Shown here: piece by piece, positions 9,198 through 17,709 of the stretch | How positions within the stretch are numbered: the first letter of the stretch is position 1 | How the letters are laid out: every line of letters begins with the position of its first letter | Assembly: GCA_024278215.1 (NCBI GenBank) | Contig: JAJRTR010000038.1 | Span: 1-63,333, forward strand | Source: a bacterium | GTDB taxonomy: Bacteria; UBP15; UBA6099; JAJRTR01 | DNA length: 63,333 nt | Reading direction: 5' to 3' | Notes under the pieces: model-generated | Seen by the model: only the letters and a program-made list of their open reading frames with translations | What the model was told of the DNA's origin: nothing | Databases searched by the model: none | Position numbers and translations under genes: made by a program

Positions 9198-12100
9198 CTA
9201 CTTTTCCATCATATCTTCAGAGACGACGCGGTTGCGGCCGCCTTCTTTACCGACATAGAGCGCTTCGTCGGCTCTTTTTATAGCGTCTTCTATATTCGCG
9301 CCGGGCGCCCGGACACCGACACCGAATGTCATTGTAATATTGAAAGTGTAATCCTCATATACAATGGTGGTTTCCTGTATCTTCTTCCGCAACTTTTCCG
9401 CAAGTGTTCTCGCGCCTTCAAGGTTGGTTTCAGGGAGCAGGGCGATAAACTCTTCGCCGCCCCAGCGGGCATAGACATCCTGCTTGCGCATTGTGTTCCT
9501 TATGGTTTCCGCAATGGTTTTCAGGACATAGTCGCCGCAGTCGTGGCCATAGGTGTCGTTTACCAGTTTGAAGTGATCTATGTCGGACATAATAATGGAA
9601 ATGGGCTTGCCGGAGCGGTCTGCACGCGCATTTTCGACATCGGCTTTTTCGAGGAAATCGCGGCGGTTGGGAAGTTTTGTGAGCGGGTCCGTTCTGGCCA
9701 TTTCCTCCAGTTGTTTCGTCTGTTTTGTAATGATTGCATTTCTCCGCTCCAACTCCAGCACATGTTTTTCGATCTGTTTCGTACGCTCTTTCACCAGTGC
9801 TTCCAGTTCGATATTGTGTTTTCTCACCGTTGATATGCGTCCTTCATATATAAGGAACAGTACAGCCGCGACAGCGAAGACGACAAGGACCTTGAACCAG
9901 AGTGTCATCCACCATGCGGGCAGGACGGTGATATTGAGAGCAACTTCCGAGTTGCTCATCAATTCGTTGTTGTTGGACCCTTTGACCCTGAAAACATAAT
10001 CGCCCGGCGGCAAACTCGCATAGGAAACGAATCGCCGGGAACTGTCCGTCTCGATCATGTCTCTGTCGAGCCCCTCGAGCTGATACCTGTAACGGTTCCT
10101 TTGCGGCGCGGCATAGCTGAGCGCGGCGAACTCGAATGAAATGATCGATTGCCTGTGGTTCAGCACTATTCTGTCGTCCTGCCCGGTCATCGCCCATATC
10201 TGTTTCTTGAGTACCGAATCGGGACCGACAGGCACTTCCTTGTTCAATATGCGGAAATCCGTCAGCACAACAGGCGGTCTGTACTGATTGCTTTCGATCA
10301 TGTCGGGATCAAAGGAATTGAAACCGTTTATCCCGCCGTAGTACATCATATTATTGTCTTTGTCATAATATGAAGAAAGGAACTCATTACCCTGCAGGCC
10401 GTCTGTGACATCGTAAGTCGCGTGTACGCCTGTATCAGGATTGTATTTTGTAAGTCCTTTCCCGGCGGTGAGCCACAAATTCCCATGCGCATCGAACTGA
10501 ATATTTGTAACATTCCTCGCGGGGAGCGCTCTACCCCTTGTGATGCGCATGTATATCCCGGTGGGCGGGTCCAGAACCGAAAGACCGCATGATGTCCCGA
10601 GCCACAGCCTGCCGTCCGGGGTTCCTTTTATCGAGTTCACTGCTACAGTGACATCTTCATTCAAATAATTAAGAAATGTATCGTTCTCCCTGTCGTACAG
10701 GCTGAGCCCGAGTGGAGTTCCCACCCAGACGAGATTCGACGAATCTTCATATATTGTCAGTATCCTGTTATGGATCAATGTGTTCGCCTGCTCGTTGCCT
10801 GCGCCATAAACTTCGAACTTATCCGCCCCCTTTGCAAGGCGCAGCAGGCCGCCAATATCGGTGCCGACCCACAGGTCGCCGGCGCTGTCGACCATACAGG
10901 AAGAAACATGGCCCTGCGGCAGTTTTCTCTTTTTTGATTGCCTGCTCGCGAATTGATTCACTTTCCCGGTTCCGATGTCCAGACGGTCGAGCCCCTTGCG
11001 GGTGCCGATAAATAAATTGTTTTCTTTGTCTTCGCACAACGCGAAAACGAAGTCGTCGGATAGCCGGTAGCCGGGCGCGGAATCCTGGGTATATGCACGC
11101 CACCGGTGGGTCCCACTATCGTATGCGTTCAGCCCGCCCCCGCTTGTACCTACCCACAGCGTGGCCGAACTCCCCTTTAGAATTGCCGACACCTCGTTAT
11201 TGTTCAGACTGTTGAGATTATCGGGTTCAGCCCTGAAGAGCGCAAACTGCCTGCTCGCCGGATTGTTGATATTGATGCCGGTGCCGCGTGACCCTATCCA
11301 TATCAGACCCTCGCGGTCTTCATAGAACGATATCGCATTATTTATAGAAAGGCTCTTGGGCACACTCGGCACATTCCGGTAATGTATCGCCTCGTCCGTG
11401 TCCGGGTTGAATTTATATATCCCCTGCGAACTCGTGCCGATCCACAGATCACCGTCCGAATCCAGAAACAGCTTCGTCGTATCGCTGAAACACCCGTAAC
11501 GTGTGAAACTCTTTCTCGCCGTATCAAACCGCAGCAGACCTTTCAGGTTGGATGTCAGCCATATAGTTTCCTTTATGTCCATCGTCATGTCGCGAACGAT
11601 AAATCTGCCTTTGCTCTCGAGCGACATGAGACGCGGACTGAACGCTTTGAATGTCTCCGCTTCCGGATCGAATCGGCCAAGCCCTATGTTTGTCGTCAAC
11701 CATATATAACCGCTCCTGTCGGCAAGCACTTTTACAATGACACCGGGCGGAATATTCCCGCTGCCCTGCGAACCCTCATATTCAGTTATTGCTTCAGTCC
11801 GTTTATTGAATTTTATCAGGCCGCCCGACGCGCCGATCCACAGATTGTCCGACTGGTCTTCGACTATTGAAAACAGTTCGTGCGAAAGCAGGCTGCCGCC
11901 GCGCCCACTCTTCTTTACGTAGTGTCTGAAAGTGTCTGTTTCCGGATCGAACCGGCTGAACCCGCCGCGCTGGTAGACGATCCATATTATTCCGTCAGCG
12001 TCCTCATACAGTGCCGCTATACTGTTGTTTGCTATGCTGTCGGCGTTATCCGGATTATTGTTGTAGACTTTAAACCGGTAGCCGTCGTAGCGGTTCAACC

Positions 12101-12320
12101 CCTCGTCTGTTCCTATCCATATAAACCCGTGCCTGTCCTGTATTATGGAAGTGACAACACTGCTGGAAAGTCCGTCGTCGGTTGTGATACTCTCGAAACG
12201 CCCCCCGAGATTTGGAGCCGCATGACCTTCATCTGCATTTTCGGTGGCCGACACGGAAATTACCTGTATCATGAAAAAAAACAGAACAACTGCTGCTCTG
12301 AAAATACTTTTTGTCGGCAT
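9198..12320 (-). CDS. Two-component-type propeller sensor with GGDEF output
   Basis: A 1040-residue membrane sensor and probable diguanylate cyclase. It has a signal peptide (residues 1-25) and then many propeller blades of the form IWIGT-GL-RYD (about 40-690) that would form two seven-bladed propellers in the periplasm. A Y_Y_Y domain (about 720-790), one membrane helix (about 800-820), a coiled coil and a GGDEF domain follow. The active-site loop reads RWGGEEF near residue 954. An RxxD inhibitory site (RKQD) lies five residues before it, so product feedback is expected. In well-known homologues this sensor half is fused to a histidine kinase; here it drives c-di-GMP synthesis. The ligand is unknown. 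Polysaccharide degradation products are typical for the family. Confidence 0.92.
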   Translation of the reverse strand: MPTKSIFRAAVVLFFFMIQVISVSATENADEGHAAPNLGGRFESITTDDGLSSSVVTSIIQDRHGFIWIGTDEGLNRYDGYRFKVYNNNPDNADSIANNSIAALYEDADGIIWIVYQRGGFSRFDPETDTFRHYVKKSGRGGSLLSHELFSIVEDQSDNLWIGASGGLIKFNKRTEAITEYEGSQGSGNIPPGVIVKVLADRSGYIWLTTNIGLGRFDPEAETFKAFSPRLMSLESKGRFIVRDMTMDIKETIWLTSNLKGLLRFDTARKSFTRYGCFSDTTKLFLDSDGDLWIGTSSQGIYKFNPDTDEAIHYRNVPSVPKSLSINNAISFYEDREGLIWIGSRGTGININNPASRQFALFRAEPDNLNSLNNNEVSAILKGSSATLWVGTSGGGLNAYDSGTHRWRAYTQDSAPGYRLSDDFVFALCEDKENNLFIGTRKGLDRLDIGTGKVNQFASRQSKKRKLPQGHVSSCMVDSAGDLWVGTDIGGLLRLAKGADKFEVYGAGNEQANTLIHNRILTIYEDSSNLVWVGTPLGLSLYDRENDTFLNYLNEDVTVAVNSIKGTPDGRLWLGTSCGLSVLDPPTGIYMRITRGRALPARNVTNIQFDAHGNLWLTAGKGLTKYNPDTGVHATYDVTDGLQGNEFLSSYYDKDNNMMYYGGINGFNSFDPDMIESNQYRPPVVLTDFRILNKEVPVGPDSVLKKQIWAMTGQDDRIVLNHRQSIISFEFAALSYAAPQRNRYRYQLEGLDRDMIETDSSRRFVSYASLPPGDYVFRVKGSNNNELMSNSEVALNITVLPAWWMTLWFKVLVVFAVAAVLFLIYEGRISTVRKHNIELEALVKERTKQIEKHVLELERRNAIITKQTKQLEEMARTDPLTKLPNRRDFLEKADVENARADRSGKPISIIMSDIDHFKLVNDTYGHDCGDYVLKTIAETIRNTMRKQDVYARWGGEEFIALLPETNLEGARTLAEKLRKKIQETTIVYEDYTFNITMTFGVGVRAPGANIEDAIKRADEALYVGKEGGRNRVVSEDMMEK

Positions 12321-12545
12321 CCCGCGCGATTCCTCAATCTGTATCTATGCTGAACTTGCGTATCTGTATATATAATAAGGAAAGAACCATAGTTTCTTCA
12401 ACTCCGCGTCGGATTACCAAATGTATTTTCATATATTCAGCCCTGTCGGTAAATTCTTCGGTTCCCCCATCGGAATGGCAAACAGTTTATGTAACCGTGC
12501 CGAGTGTATAAAACGGTTTTAGCCCGGATTTGTGAAATATTCGGG

Positions 12546-12654
12546 TTAGTATCAATACCGTTTACTTTAGCAACAATGATGCGCAAAAAAGCCTGTATTT
12601 TCGCGAATATTGATACCCATGCTCTCTTAAGTAAACGGTATTGGGTTTAGTATC
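12546..12654. mobile_element. Small inverted-repeat element with flanking direct repeats
   Basis: Perfect 15-bp inverted ends CAATACCGTTTACTT (12553-12567) and AAGTAAACGGTATTG (12629-12643) enclose a non-coding 91-bp unit. TTAGTATC occurs just outside each end (12546-12553 and 12647-12654), as expected for a target duplication, although the right copy is offset by a few bases. No coding potential. Confidence 0.6.
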
Positions 12655-12756
12655 TAACTACAAAATCCGTCAGTGTGTCATTCCGGGCAAAGCGACGACA
12701 TCCCGTCGCTTACGGCGAACAATGGGGATAAAGGACCTGAAAGGGTTTTGTCATTT

Positions 12757-12805
12757 GAGCCAGTTGCAGCCGACCGCAGCCGAATCAGAATTTTGAAATT
12801 GGCTC
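12757..12805 (+). repeat. Element A, copy 2 (internally deleted)
   Basis: Begins GAGCCAGTTGCAGCCGACC and ends TTTTGAAATTGGCTC. The left end is joined directly to the right-hand block of element A, so the middle of the 177-bp form is missing. Confidence 0.75.
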
Positions 12806-12818
12806 CTTTGAGATTCAA

Positions 12819-13259
12819 TCATTTCCGTTTCAACTCCAGCGCACGGAATGAGACACGTTTGCCATTGTGTAGCAGTGCGCTGCGGGCGGTATATGTGTCG
12901 TCGTCAATTTTAGAGATGAATTCCATGCCGCTGTATTCTTTGCTCGCCGTTTCGTAATTCGACACGATGGAATCCTCGACGAGGACGTATCTTCCATGCA
13001 GGTCGCCGAGTTCGTGATCCACAGATGTCCAGTTGGTTGCTTTTCTGCCCTCAGGCCAGGGATCGATAATATGTTTTTTTCGCACAACCATCTTCTCTCC
13101 GGTTTCGGGAAAAAGGGTCAGCCGGCTGTCAAGGAGCCAGACTTCGTCGCCGTGTGTAATCTCGATAATACCTATGCACGGGATTACCTTTTCGTCGGCA
13201 TCCATAAAAACACCCTTTGCATTCCATATGCCTTCTTCGATTATGTATTTGTGACTCAT
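12819..13259 (-). CDS. Conserved-looking small protein, function unknown
   Basis: About 146 residues with no signal peptide or membrane helix. It is rich in predicted beta strands (GIIEITHGDEVWLLDSRLTL, then GRYVLVEDSI), suggesting a lipocalin-like barrel or sandwich; I do not recognise the family. The start at 13259 is favoured by GGAG 9 nt upstream; a start five codons earlier is possible. It lies 65 bp downstream of the broken moaE on the same strand. Confidence 0.65.
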   Translation of the reverse strand: MSHKYIIEEGIWNAKGVFMDADEKVIPCIGIIEITHGDEVWLLDSRLTLFPETGEKMVVRKKHIIDPWPEGRKATNWTSVDHELGDLHGRYVLVEDSIVSNYETASKEYSGMEFISKIDDDTYTARSALLHNGKRVSFRALELKRK

Positions 13260-13324
13260 ACGATCAGTCTCCATTCGCCAGAAATAAATTCATAATATTT
13301 TATCACGATTACGATAAAGAACGG

Positions 13325-13696
13325 CTATTTATCAGTGACTTTGATGCTTTTCATTGCTTTGAACCTGTCGACACCTTCGAGGCAGGCTTCGAACGCTTCA
13401 CGCCTGCGGACTGCACTTACGGCGACAACAGCGACAACTTCGCCGACTTCGAGACGCCCGAGCCGATGAACAACTATTATGTCTTCGAGTTCCCACTTCC
13501 GTTTTATTTCATCTGCTGCTTCGGCGAGTTCTTTTTCCGCATCGCCGATAATATCGAACTCCATATAATTCGTGATCCTGTTGCCGGTCTTCCCTCTCAC
13601 GATTCCAACATGAGATACGACCTAGCCAGAATTATTTTTACTGATTCTTTCATATATTTCGTTCGGTTCGATCTTTTCATTTGTAAAGGAAATCAT
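13325..13696 (-). pseudogene. moaE: Molybdopterin synthase large subunit MoaE, interrupted by an amber codon
   Basis: The frame from ATG at 13696 to the stop at 13325 encodes a full-length MoaE-like protein of about 123 codons, except that codon 25 is TAG (13622-13624). Before it comes MISFTNEKIEPNEIYERISK; after it comes VVSHVGIVRGKTGN, matching the family block G-x-VVSFVG-VR. The C-terminal part has the MoaE core (VVHRLGRLEVGEV, SAVRRREAFEAC) and the two lysines near the end expected at the active site. GGGGG stands 8 nt before the ATG. MoaE joins MoaD to convert precursor Z to molybdopterin. TAG is a normal stop for several neighbouring genes, so general reassignment is unlikely. Restart at the GTG at 13600 would give only 91 residues, lacking the N-terminal strand. 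Pseudogene, readthrough or sequence error are all possible. Confidence 0.8.
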
Positions 13697-13777
13697 GTGC
13701 TGCCCCCTGTGAAAACAAGTGTTGCTGAAAAGACAACCCGCATATCTCATCAGCGCGGGCTGAAAATCACACTTATG

Positions 13778-13809
13778 AAAAAGCCGGGAACATGTTCATG
13801 CTCCCGGCT
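13778..13809 (-). terminator. Rho-independent terminator of the ior-paaK operon
   Basis: On the minus strand the arms AGCCGGGAGCATG and CATGTTCCCGGCT form a long GC-rich hairpin followed by a T run. It lies about 50 bp after the stop of the substrate-binding protein at 13860 and ends the five-gene operon. Confidence 0.85.
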
Positions 13810-13859
13810 CATATATTCCTGACGGCGCTGTGTGCGCAGTTGCAAAATTCTTACGATAA

Positions 13860-15074
13860 TTACGGATTAAGCAGGTCGAACTGCTCGTTCCTGACCGTCA
13901 GCATTTCGAGCGAATTTATATCAAGCCCGTTGTGGTCTTCTTTGCTGAAAGTGAAGACGCCGCCGGTGCCGGGGAAGTCCTTGATATTCTCGATAGCGTC
14001 GCGGATGCCCTGCCTGTCGGCGCCCGCGACCTTGATCGCTTCGACAAGTATTGTGAAAGCGTCGTAGGCGTGGCCACCGAATGTGCTGACGTCGCCACCG
14101 TATTTCTTTTCATACTCGTCTTTGTATTTCACGAGCAGTGCTTTTTGCGGGTTGCTGTCGGGAAGTTTGGCCGCGACGAGAAGTCGTCCGGCCGGGAAGA
14201 TGATTCCGTTGGCCGCCGCGCCGGCGTCCCTGACATACTTGATGTTTCCGAAGCCGTGACTCTGGAACAGAACGATGTTGGCCATTTCCAGTGCTTTCAT
14301 TTTCTTCGGGATGACAGACTGTGTGGGCAGAATTGTCCAGTCGACAATGGCCTGAATGTCGCCCGCGCTCTTGACCTTTGTCAGGAGAGTCTCGATGTCG
14401 CCATCTGTGGCGGCGGGCTGGAAGGCTTCTTCGAATGCGACCGTGACGTTGAACTTGGGTGCGAGAGACTTGATCTGTTTGAGACCCTGCTGCCCGAAAC
14501 CGGTGTTGCCGTAGAGCACTGCAATATTTGTGATGCTGTGGTCTTTCATGTAGCTGAGAATCTTTGTCGCTACAAAGCTGTCTTTCTGTGGAGTTTTGAA
14601 AACCCATGGGTTGACGGGATTCACGATAGCCTCGGCGGCGGCGCATGAGATCAGCGGCACTTTCTTTTCGCCCATCATGTCTTTGATCGCCATCGTGTTG
14701 CCGCTTCGTGACGGCCCGATGATAGCGAGCACTTCTTCTTTTTCGATGAGTCTTGCCGCCGCCTGTTTTGTTTTGTCTTCGAGCCCCGCGTCGTCTTCGA
14801 TGATCGCCTTGATCGGTATTCCGTTGATGCCGCCCGCGGCGTTGATCTGTTCGACCAGCATCTCGACCGTTTTCTTTTCCGGGTCGCCGAGGAACGACGC
14901 TTTTCCGGTTACCGAGAATATTGCGCCGATCTTGTATTCGGTGACTTTCGGCGTTCCTTCCTCTTCTCCTCCTTTTTCACCCGGAGGGGTGCATCCGCCG
15001 ATGATCATGGCGAAAGCGGCTACTACCATCAGCGCCAGGCTGATGTGCAATACCTTCCTCAACTTCTGTGTCAT
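13860..15074 (-). CDS. Branched-chain amino acid-type ABC substrate-binding lipoprotein
   Basis: A 404-residue periplasmic binding protein of the LivJ/LivK class. A signal peptide ends in the lipobox IIGGC, so it is anchored as a lipoprotein, and a short acidic linker follows. The mature domain begins YKIGAIFSVTGKASFLGDP and has INAAGGINGIPI and IGPSRSGNTMA, typical of this family. It should bind an amino acid or an aromatic or acyl acid for import. No permease or ATPase of the liv type is present in the window, so partners must be elsewhere. The gene is last in the ior-paaK operon, with AGGAGG before the start. Context suggests it supplies amino acids or aryl acids to IorAB and PaaK. Confidence 0.92.
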   Translation of the reverse strand: MTQKLRKVLHISLALMVVAAFAMIIGGCTPPGEKGGEEEGTPKVTEYKIGAIFSVTGKASFLGDPEKKTVEMLVEQINAAGGINGIPIKAIIEDDAGLEDKTKQAAARLIEKEEVLAIIGPSRSGNTMAIKDMMGEKKVPLISCAAAEAIVNPVNPWVFKTPQKDSFVATKILSYMKDHSITNIAVLYGNTGFGQQGLKQIKSLAPKFNVTVAFEEAFQPAATDGDIETLLTKVKSAGDIQAIVDWTILPTQSVIPKKMKALEMANIVLFQSHGFGNIKYVRDAGAAANGIIFPAGRLLVAAKLPDSNPQKALLVKYKDEYEKKYGGDVSTFGGHAYDAFTILVEAIKVAGADRQGIRDAIENIKDFPGTGGVFTFSKEDHNGLDINSLEMLTVRNEQFDLLNP

Positions 15075-15154
15075 TCAACACCTCCTTGGATTTTGAGCGC
15101 TTTATTGGTGGGTGTCAGGTTTATCGCTGCCCCGGCACTCTTATCGTGTATATA

Positions 15155-15583
15155 TTAAACCGAGTATACCTCCTCGGGTGAGAGCAGTCTTATGCCGCCG
15201 CCTTCGAGCGTTTCCGCGGTTTTCTCTTTGTCGTCGACCCTGATGATTACGACGGCGTTGTCTGTTGTTTTCGTGAAATAGGCATAGAGGTATTCGACAT
15301 TGATGCCGTTGTCGCGGAGCTTCTCGAGCAGGTCCGCCAGGCCGCCCGGCCTGTCAGGCACCTGCGCCGCGATTACATTGTTGGCCGTCGCCGTGAAACC
15401 CGCGTCTTTCAACGCGCCGAGCGCTTTGTCCATGTCGTCGCATATCAGGCGCAACACGCCTAATTCCGATGTGTCCGCCACAGCCAGCGCACGTATATTG
15501 ACACCGGCGTCGGATATCGCCCGCGTCGCCTCCGCCATCCTGCCCGACTTATTCTCTATAAAAACAGATATCTGTTTAACCAT
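15155..15583 (-). CDS. Tandem ACT-domain protein
   Basis: A 142-residue cytoplasmic protein made of two ACT domains (ISVFIENKSGRMAEATRAIS near the start and AAQVPDRPGGLADLLEKLRD in the middle). ACT domains bind amino acids and serve as allosteric sensors. Proteins of this kind are commonly found next to paaK and iorAB genes and probably sense an aromatic or branched amino acid. GGGAGG precedes the start. It lies 41 bp after paaK and 80 bp before the binding-protein gene, inside the operon. Confidence 0.9.
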   Translation of the reverse strand: MVKQISVFIENKSGRMAEATRAISDAGVNIRALAVADTSELGVLRLICDDMDKALGALKDAGFTATANNVIAAQVPDRPGGLADLLEKLRDNGINVEYLYAYFTKTTDNAVVIIRVDDKEKTAETLEGGGIRLLSPEEVYSV

Positions 15584-15624
15584 CGTTTTCCTCCCTTTTT
15601 CACCGGATGCACTTTCTCTTTATA

Positions 15625-16932
15625 TCAGATATTCCTTTTGTCGACAATACGAACAGCTTTTCCTTCGCTTCTCTTGATGGTTTTTGGTTCGACGAGTTTG
15701 ATCTTCGTGGAGATCAGGAGCGCGCTGTCGAGTTCGCTCTTGATCTTGCGTTCTAGTGTTTCGAGGCCCTTGATCTCGTCGCTGAAAATCTTTTCGGAGA
15801 CTTCGACCCAGATCTCGAGCGTATCCATGGATTTCTGCCGGTCCACCACTATCTGGTAGTGGGGTTCGACATCGTCGATGGCCACGAGCAGGCTCTCGAC
15901 CTGCGAGGGATAGACGTTGACGCCGCGTATTATCAGCATGTCGTCGCTGCGGCCCTTGACACGCTCCATGCGCACTGATGTGCGCCCGCACGCGCATTCG
16001 CCGGGGTGCAGCGATGTGATGTCCCGCGTTCTGTATCTGAGCAGCGGGAACCCTTCTTTGTCCAGAGTCGTGAAAACCAGTTCGCCCTCTTCGCCGGTTG
16101 CGACAGGCTCGAGGGTTTCCGGGTCGATGATCTCGGGCAGGAAGTGGTCGTCGAACACGTGCAGATATTTCTTTTCGAGGCATTCGCTCGCCACGCCGGG
16201 TCCGATGATCTCGGTAAGGCCGTAGATGTCGATTGCGTTGATGCCGGTTTTCTTTTCGATCTCCCGGCGCATCGCCTCGGACCACATTTCCGCGCCGAAG
16301 ATGCCTGTATGCACCTTCAGTTTGTCGATGTCGACGCCGGCTTCGGCGGCTTTCTCGAACAGCAGCAGCGCGTATGAGGGTGTGGCGCACAGTGCGGTCG
16401 AGCCGAAGTCCTGCATGATAAGCAGTTGCCGTTTAGTGTTTCCGCCGCTGATCGGGATGACCGTCGCGCCGAGACGCTCGCCGCCGTAGTGCGCGCCGAG
16501 CCCGCCGGTGAACAATCCGTATCCGTAGGCGTTCTGGATGATGTCGCTGCTTGTGAGGCCGGCGCAGGTGAATGTGCGCGCCATGACTTCCGCCCACATC
16601 TTTATGTCGTTTTTCGTGTAGCCCGCCACCTTCGGCTTGCCGGTCGTGCCCGACGACGCGTGGACACGGACGATCTTTTCCATCGGCTCGGCGAGCATTC
16701 CGAACGGATAGTTTGCCGCGAGGTCTTCCTTCGTGGTGAACGGGAATTTTGCCAGGTCTTCGAGTCTGTTCAGATCGCCGGGTTTCACGCCCGCCGCGTC
16801 GAATGATTTCCTGTAATGCGGAACCTTTTCGTAAAGTTTTGTTACGAGTAGCTTTAGCTTTTCGAGTTGCAGTTCTTTTCGCTTACTTTCTGTGAGACAC
16901 TCGTTTTCCCTGTCCCATATTATTGCCGCCAT
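15625..16932 (-). CDS. paaK: Phenylacetate-CoA ligase
   Basis: A 435-residue AMP-forming acyl-CoA ligase that would convert an aryl acetate plus ATP and CoA to the thioester. [12 protein letters not shown] near residue 95 is the phosphate loop, [13 protein letters not shown] near residue 235 the adenine site, and RYRTRDIT the ribose-binding region. The length and the C-terminal domain ([20 protein letters not shown]) match PaaK closely. Placed after iorAB, it may run in reverse or act on the aryl acids formed from aromatic amino acids, as in archaeal and anaerobic bacterial ior clusters. The start has GAGGAGG 8 nt upstream. A perfect palindrome (element A, copy 3) sits just before it in the operon. 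Confidence 0.92.
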   Translation of the reverse strand: MAAIIWDRENECLTESKRKELQLEKLKLLVTKLYEKVPHYRKSFDAAGVKPGDLNRLEDLAKFPFTTKEDLAANYPFGMLAEPMEKIVRVHASSGTTGKPKVAGYTKNDIKMWAEVMARTFTCAGLTSSDIIQNAYGYGLFTGGLGAHYGGERLGATVIPISGGNTKRQLLIMQDFGSTALCATPSYALLLFEKAAEAGVDIDKLKVHTGIFGAEMWSEAMRREIEKKTGINAIDIYGLTEIIGPGVASECLEKKYLHVFDDHFLPEIIDPETLEPVATGEEGELVFTTLDKEGFPLLRYRTRDITSLHPGECACGRTSVRMERVKGRSDDMLIIRGVNVYPSQVESLLVAIDDVEPHYQIVVDRQKSMDTLEIWVEVSEKIFSDEIKGLETLERKIKSELDSALLISTKIKLVEPKTIKRSEGKAVRIVDKRNI

Positions 16933-16951
16933 AGGTCAAACCTCCTCTATC

Positions 16952-16997
16952 GAGCCAATTGCAAAATTCTGAACGAACCTAATTTTGCAATTGGCTC
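16952..16997 (+). repeat. Element A, copy 3: perfect 17-bp-arm palindrome
   Basis: The two ends of element A are joined with only 12 bases between them: GAGCCAATTGCAAAATT, a short loop, then its exact complement. It lies between iorB and paaK within one operon, so the transcript must carry a strong hairpin there. No T tract follows on the minus strand, so it need not terminate transcription. Confidence 0.9.
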
Positions 16998-17062
16998 TAT
17001 CTCCATCACTGAAGATGCGCCGCGAAGCGCATGATATATTTTATTCGTTTCACAGGCCTGTG

Positions 17063-17653
17063 TCAGCTTTTCCCGACAAGCTCCATGCCCGCTTCCAACG
17101 CCTTTAGATTTATATCGACGAGTTTCTCTTTGACGAACTTGCGATACATCTTTCCCCAAACACTTTTCTTCAGTGGCAGCAGGGCCGCAAGGCATCCCAC
17201 CAGCACCGAATTTGTCACACGCTCGGTCCCCAGTTCCTTCGCGATGCTGTTGGCGTCCAGCGTGATGATCTTTTTTGTTTTCTTCCGTATTTTTTCCAGC
17301 ACGTCCGCCGGATATTCTTCACGACCGATCGCGACGGACGGCGGGTCGCTGCGCAGCGTGTTCAGGATAACGGTGGTCTTTCTCGACGCGTAATTGAGGT
17401 AGCGCAGGGTTTCGAGCTGCTCGAAAGAGAGAATGAAGTCCGCGTCTGTTTCCGGTATCAGAGGCGAGTATACTTTCGCGCCCGCGCGCACATGGGCCGA
17501 CACCGCACCGCCGCGCTGCGCCATGCCGTGCACTTCGCTCTGCTTCACATCGTAGCCCTCGGCCACGAACGCTTCGGAGATTATCTTTCCGGCCAGTATA
17601 TTGCCTTGGCCGCCCACGCCTACTATGAGTATGTTGCAGTCCTGTTTTTCCAT
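17063..17653 (-). CDS. iorB: Indolepyruvate:ferredoxin oxidoreductase, beta subunit
   Basis: A 196-residue gamma/POR-type domain. The N-terminus ILIVGVGGQGNILAGKIISE is diagnostic, and SEVHGMAQRGGAVSAHVR follows. With IorA it forms the enzyme that oxidatively decarboxylates aryl pyruvates to aryl-acetyl-CoA while reducing ferredoxin. The gene begins 56 bp after iorA and leads into paaK. The length is normal for the stand-alone beta subunit. Confidence 0.95.
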   Translation of the reverse strand: MEKQDCNILIVGVGGQGNILAGKIISEAFVAEGYDVKQSEVHGMAQRGGAVSAHVRAGAKVYSPLIPETDADFILSFEQLETLRYLNYASRKTTVILNTLRSDPPSVAIGREEYPADVLEKIRKKTKKIITLDANSIAKELGTERVTNSVLVGCLAALLPLKKSVWGKMYRKFVKEKLVDINLKALEAGMELVGKS

Positions 17654-17709
17654 TATTATACCTGTCCGTTCGCTGTTTCTTCGCGCGCCGCGTCGTGCGC
17701 CGCCGCGTT

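Larger units (their letters stand above)
12321..12818. other. Intergenic region rich in palindromic elements
   Basis: About 500 bp upstream of the propeller-GGDEF gene, with no gene seen. It contains a stem-loop CCCGGATTTGTGAAATATTC (from 12523), the 91-bp inverted-end element at 12546-12654, a CCGTCGCTTACGG-type palindrome near 12705, and a deleted copy of element A at 12757-12805. Each is a distinct repeat family, so this is a hot spot for small palindromic insertions. Confidence 0.7.

Noticed and set aside
12523-12545. Rex-like sequence TTGTGAAATATTC
   Set aside because: It is part of the CCCGCAT stem-loop family and lacks the second half-site.
13600-13696. Selenocysteine or pyrrolysine use in moaE
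   Set aside because: The stop is TAG, not TGA. No pylT or pyl genes are seen here, MoaE needs no such residue, and TAG ends several nearby genes.
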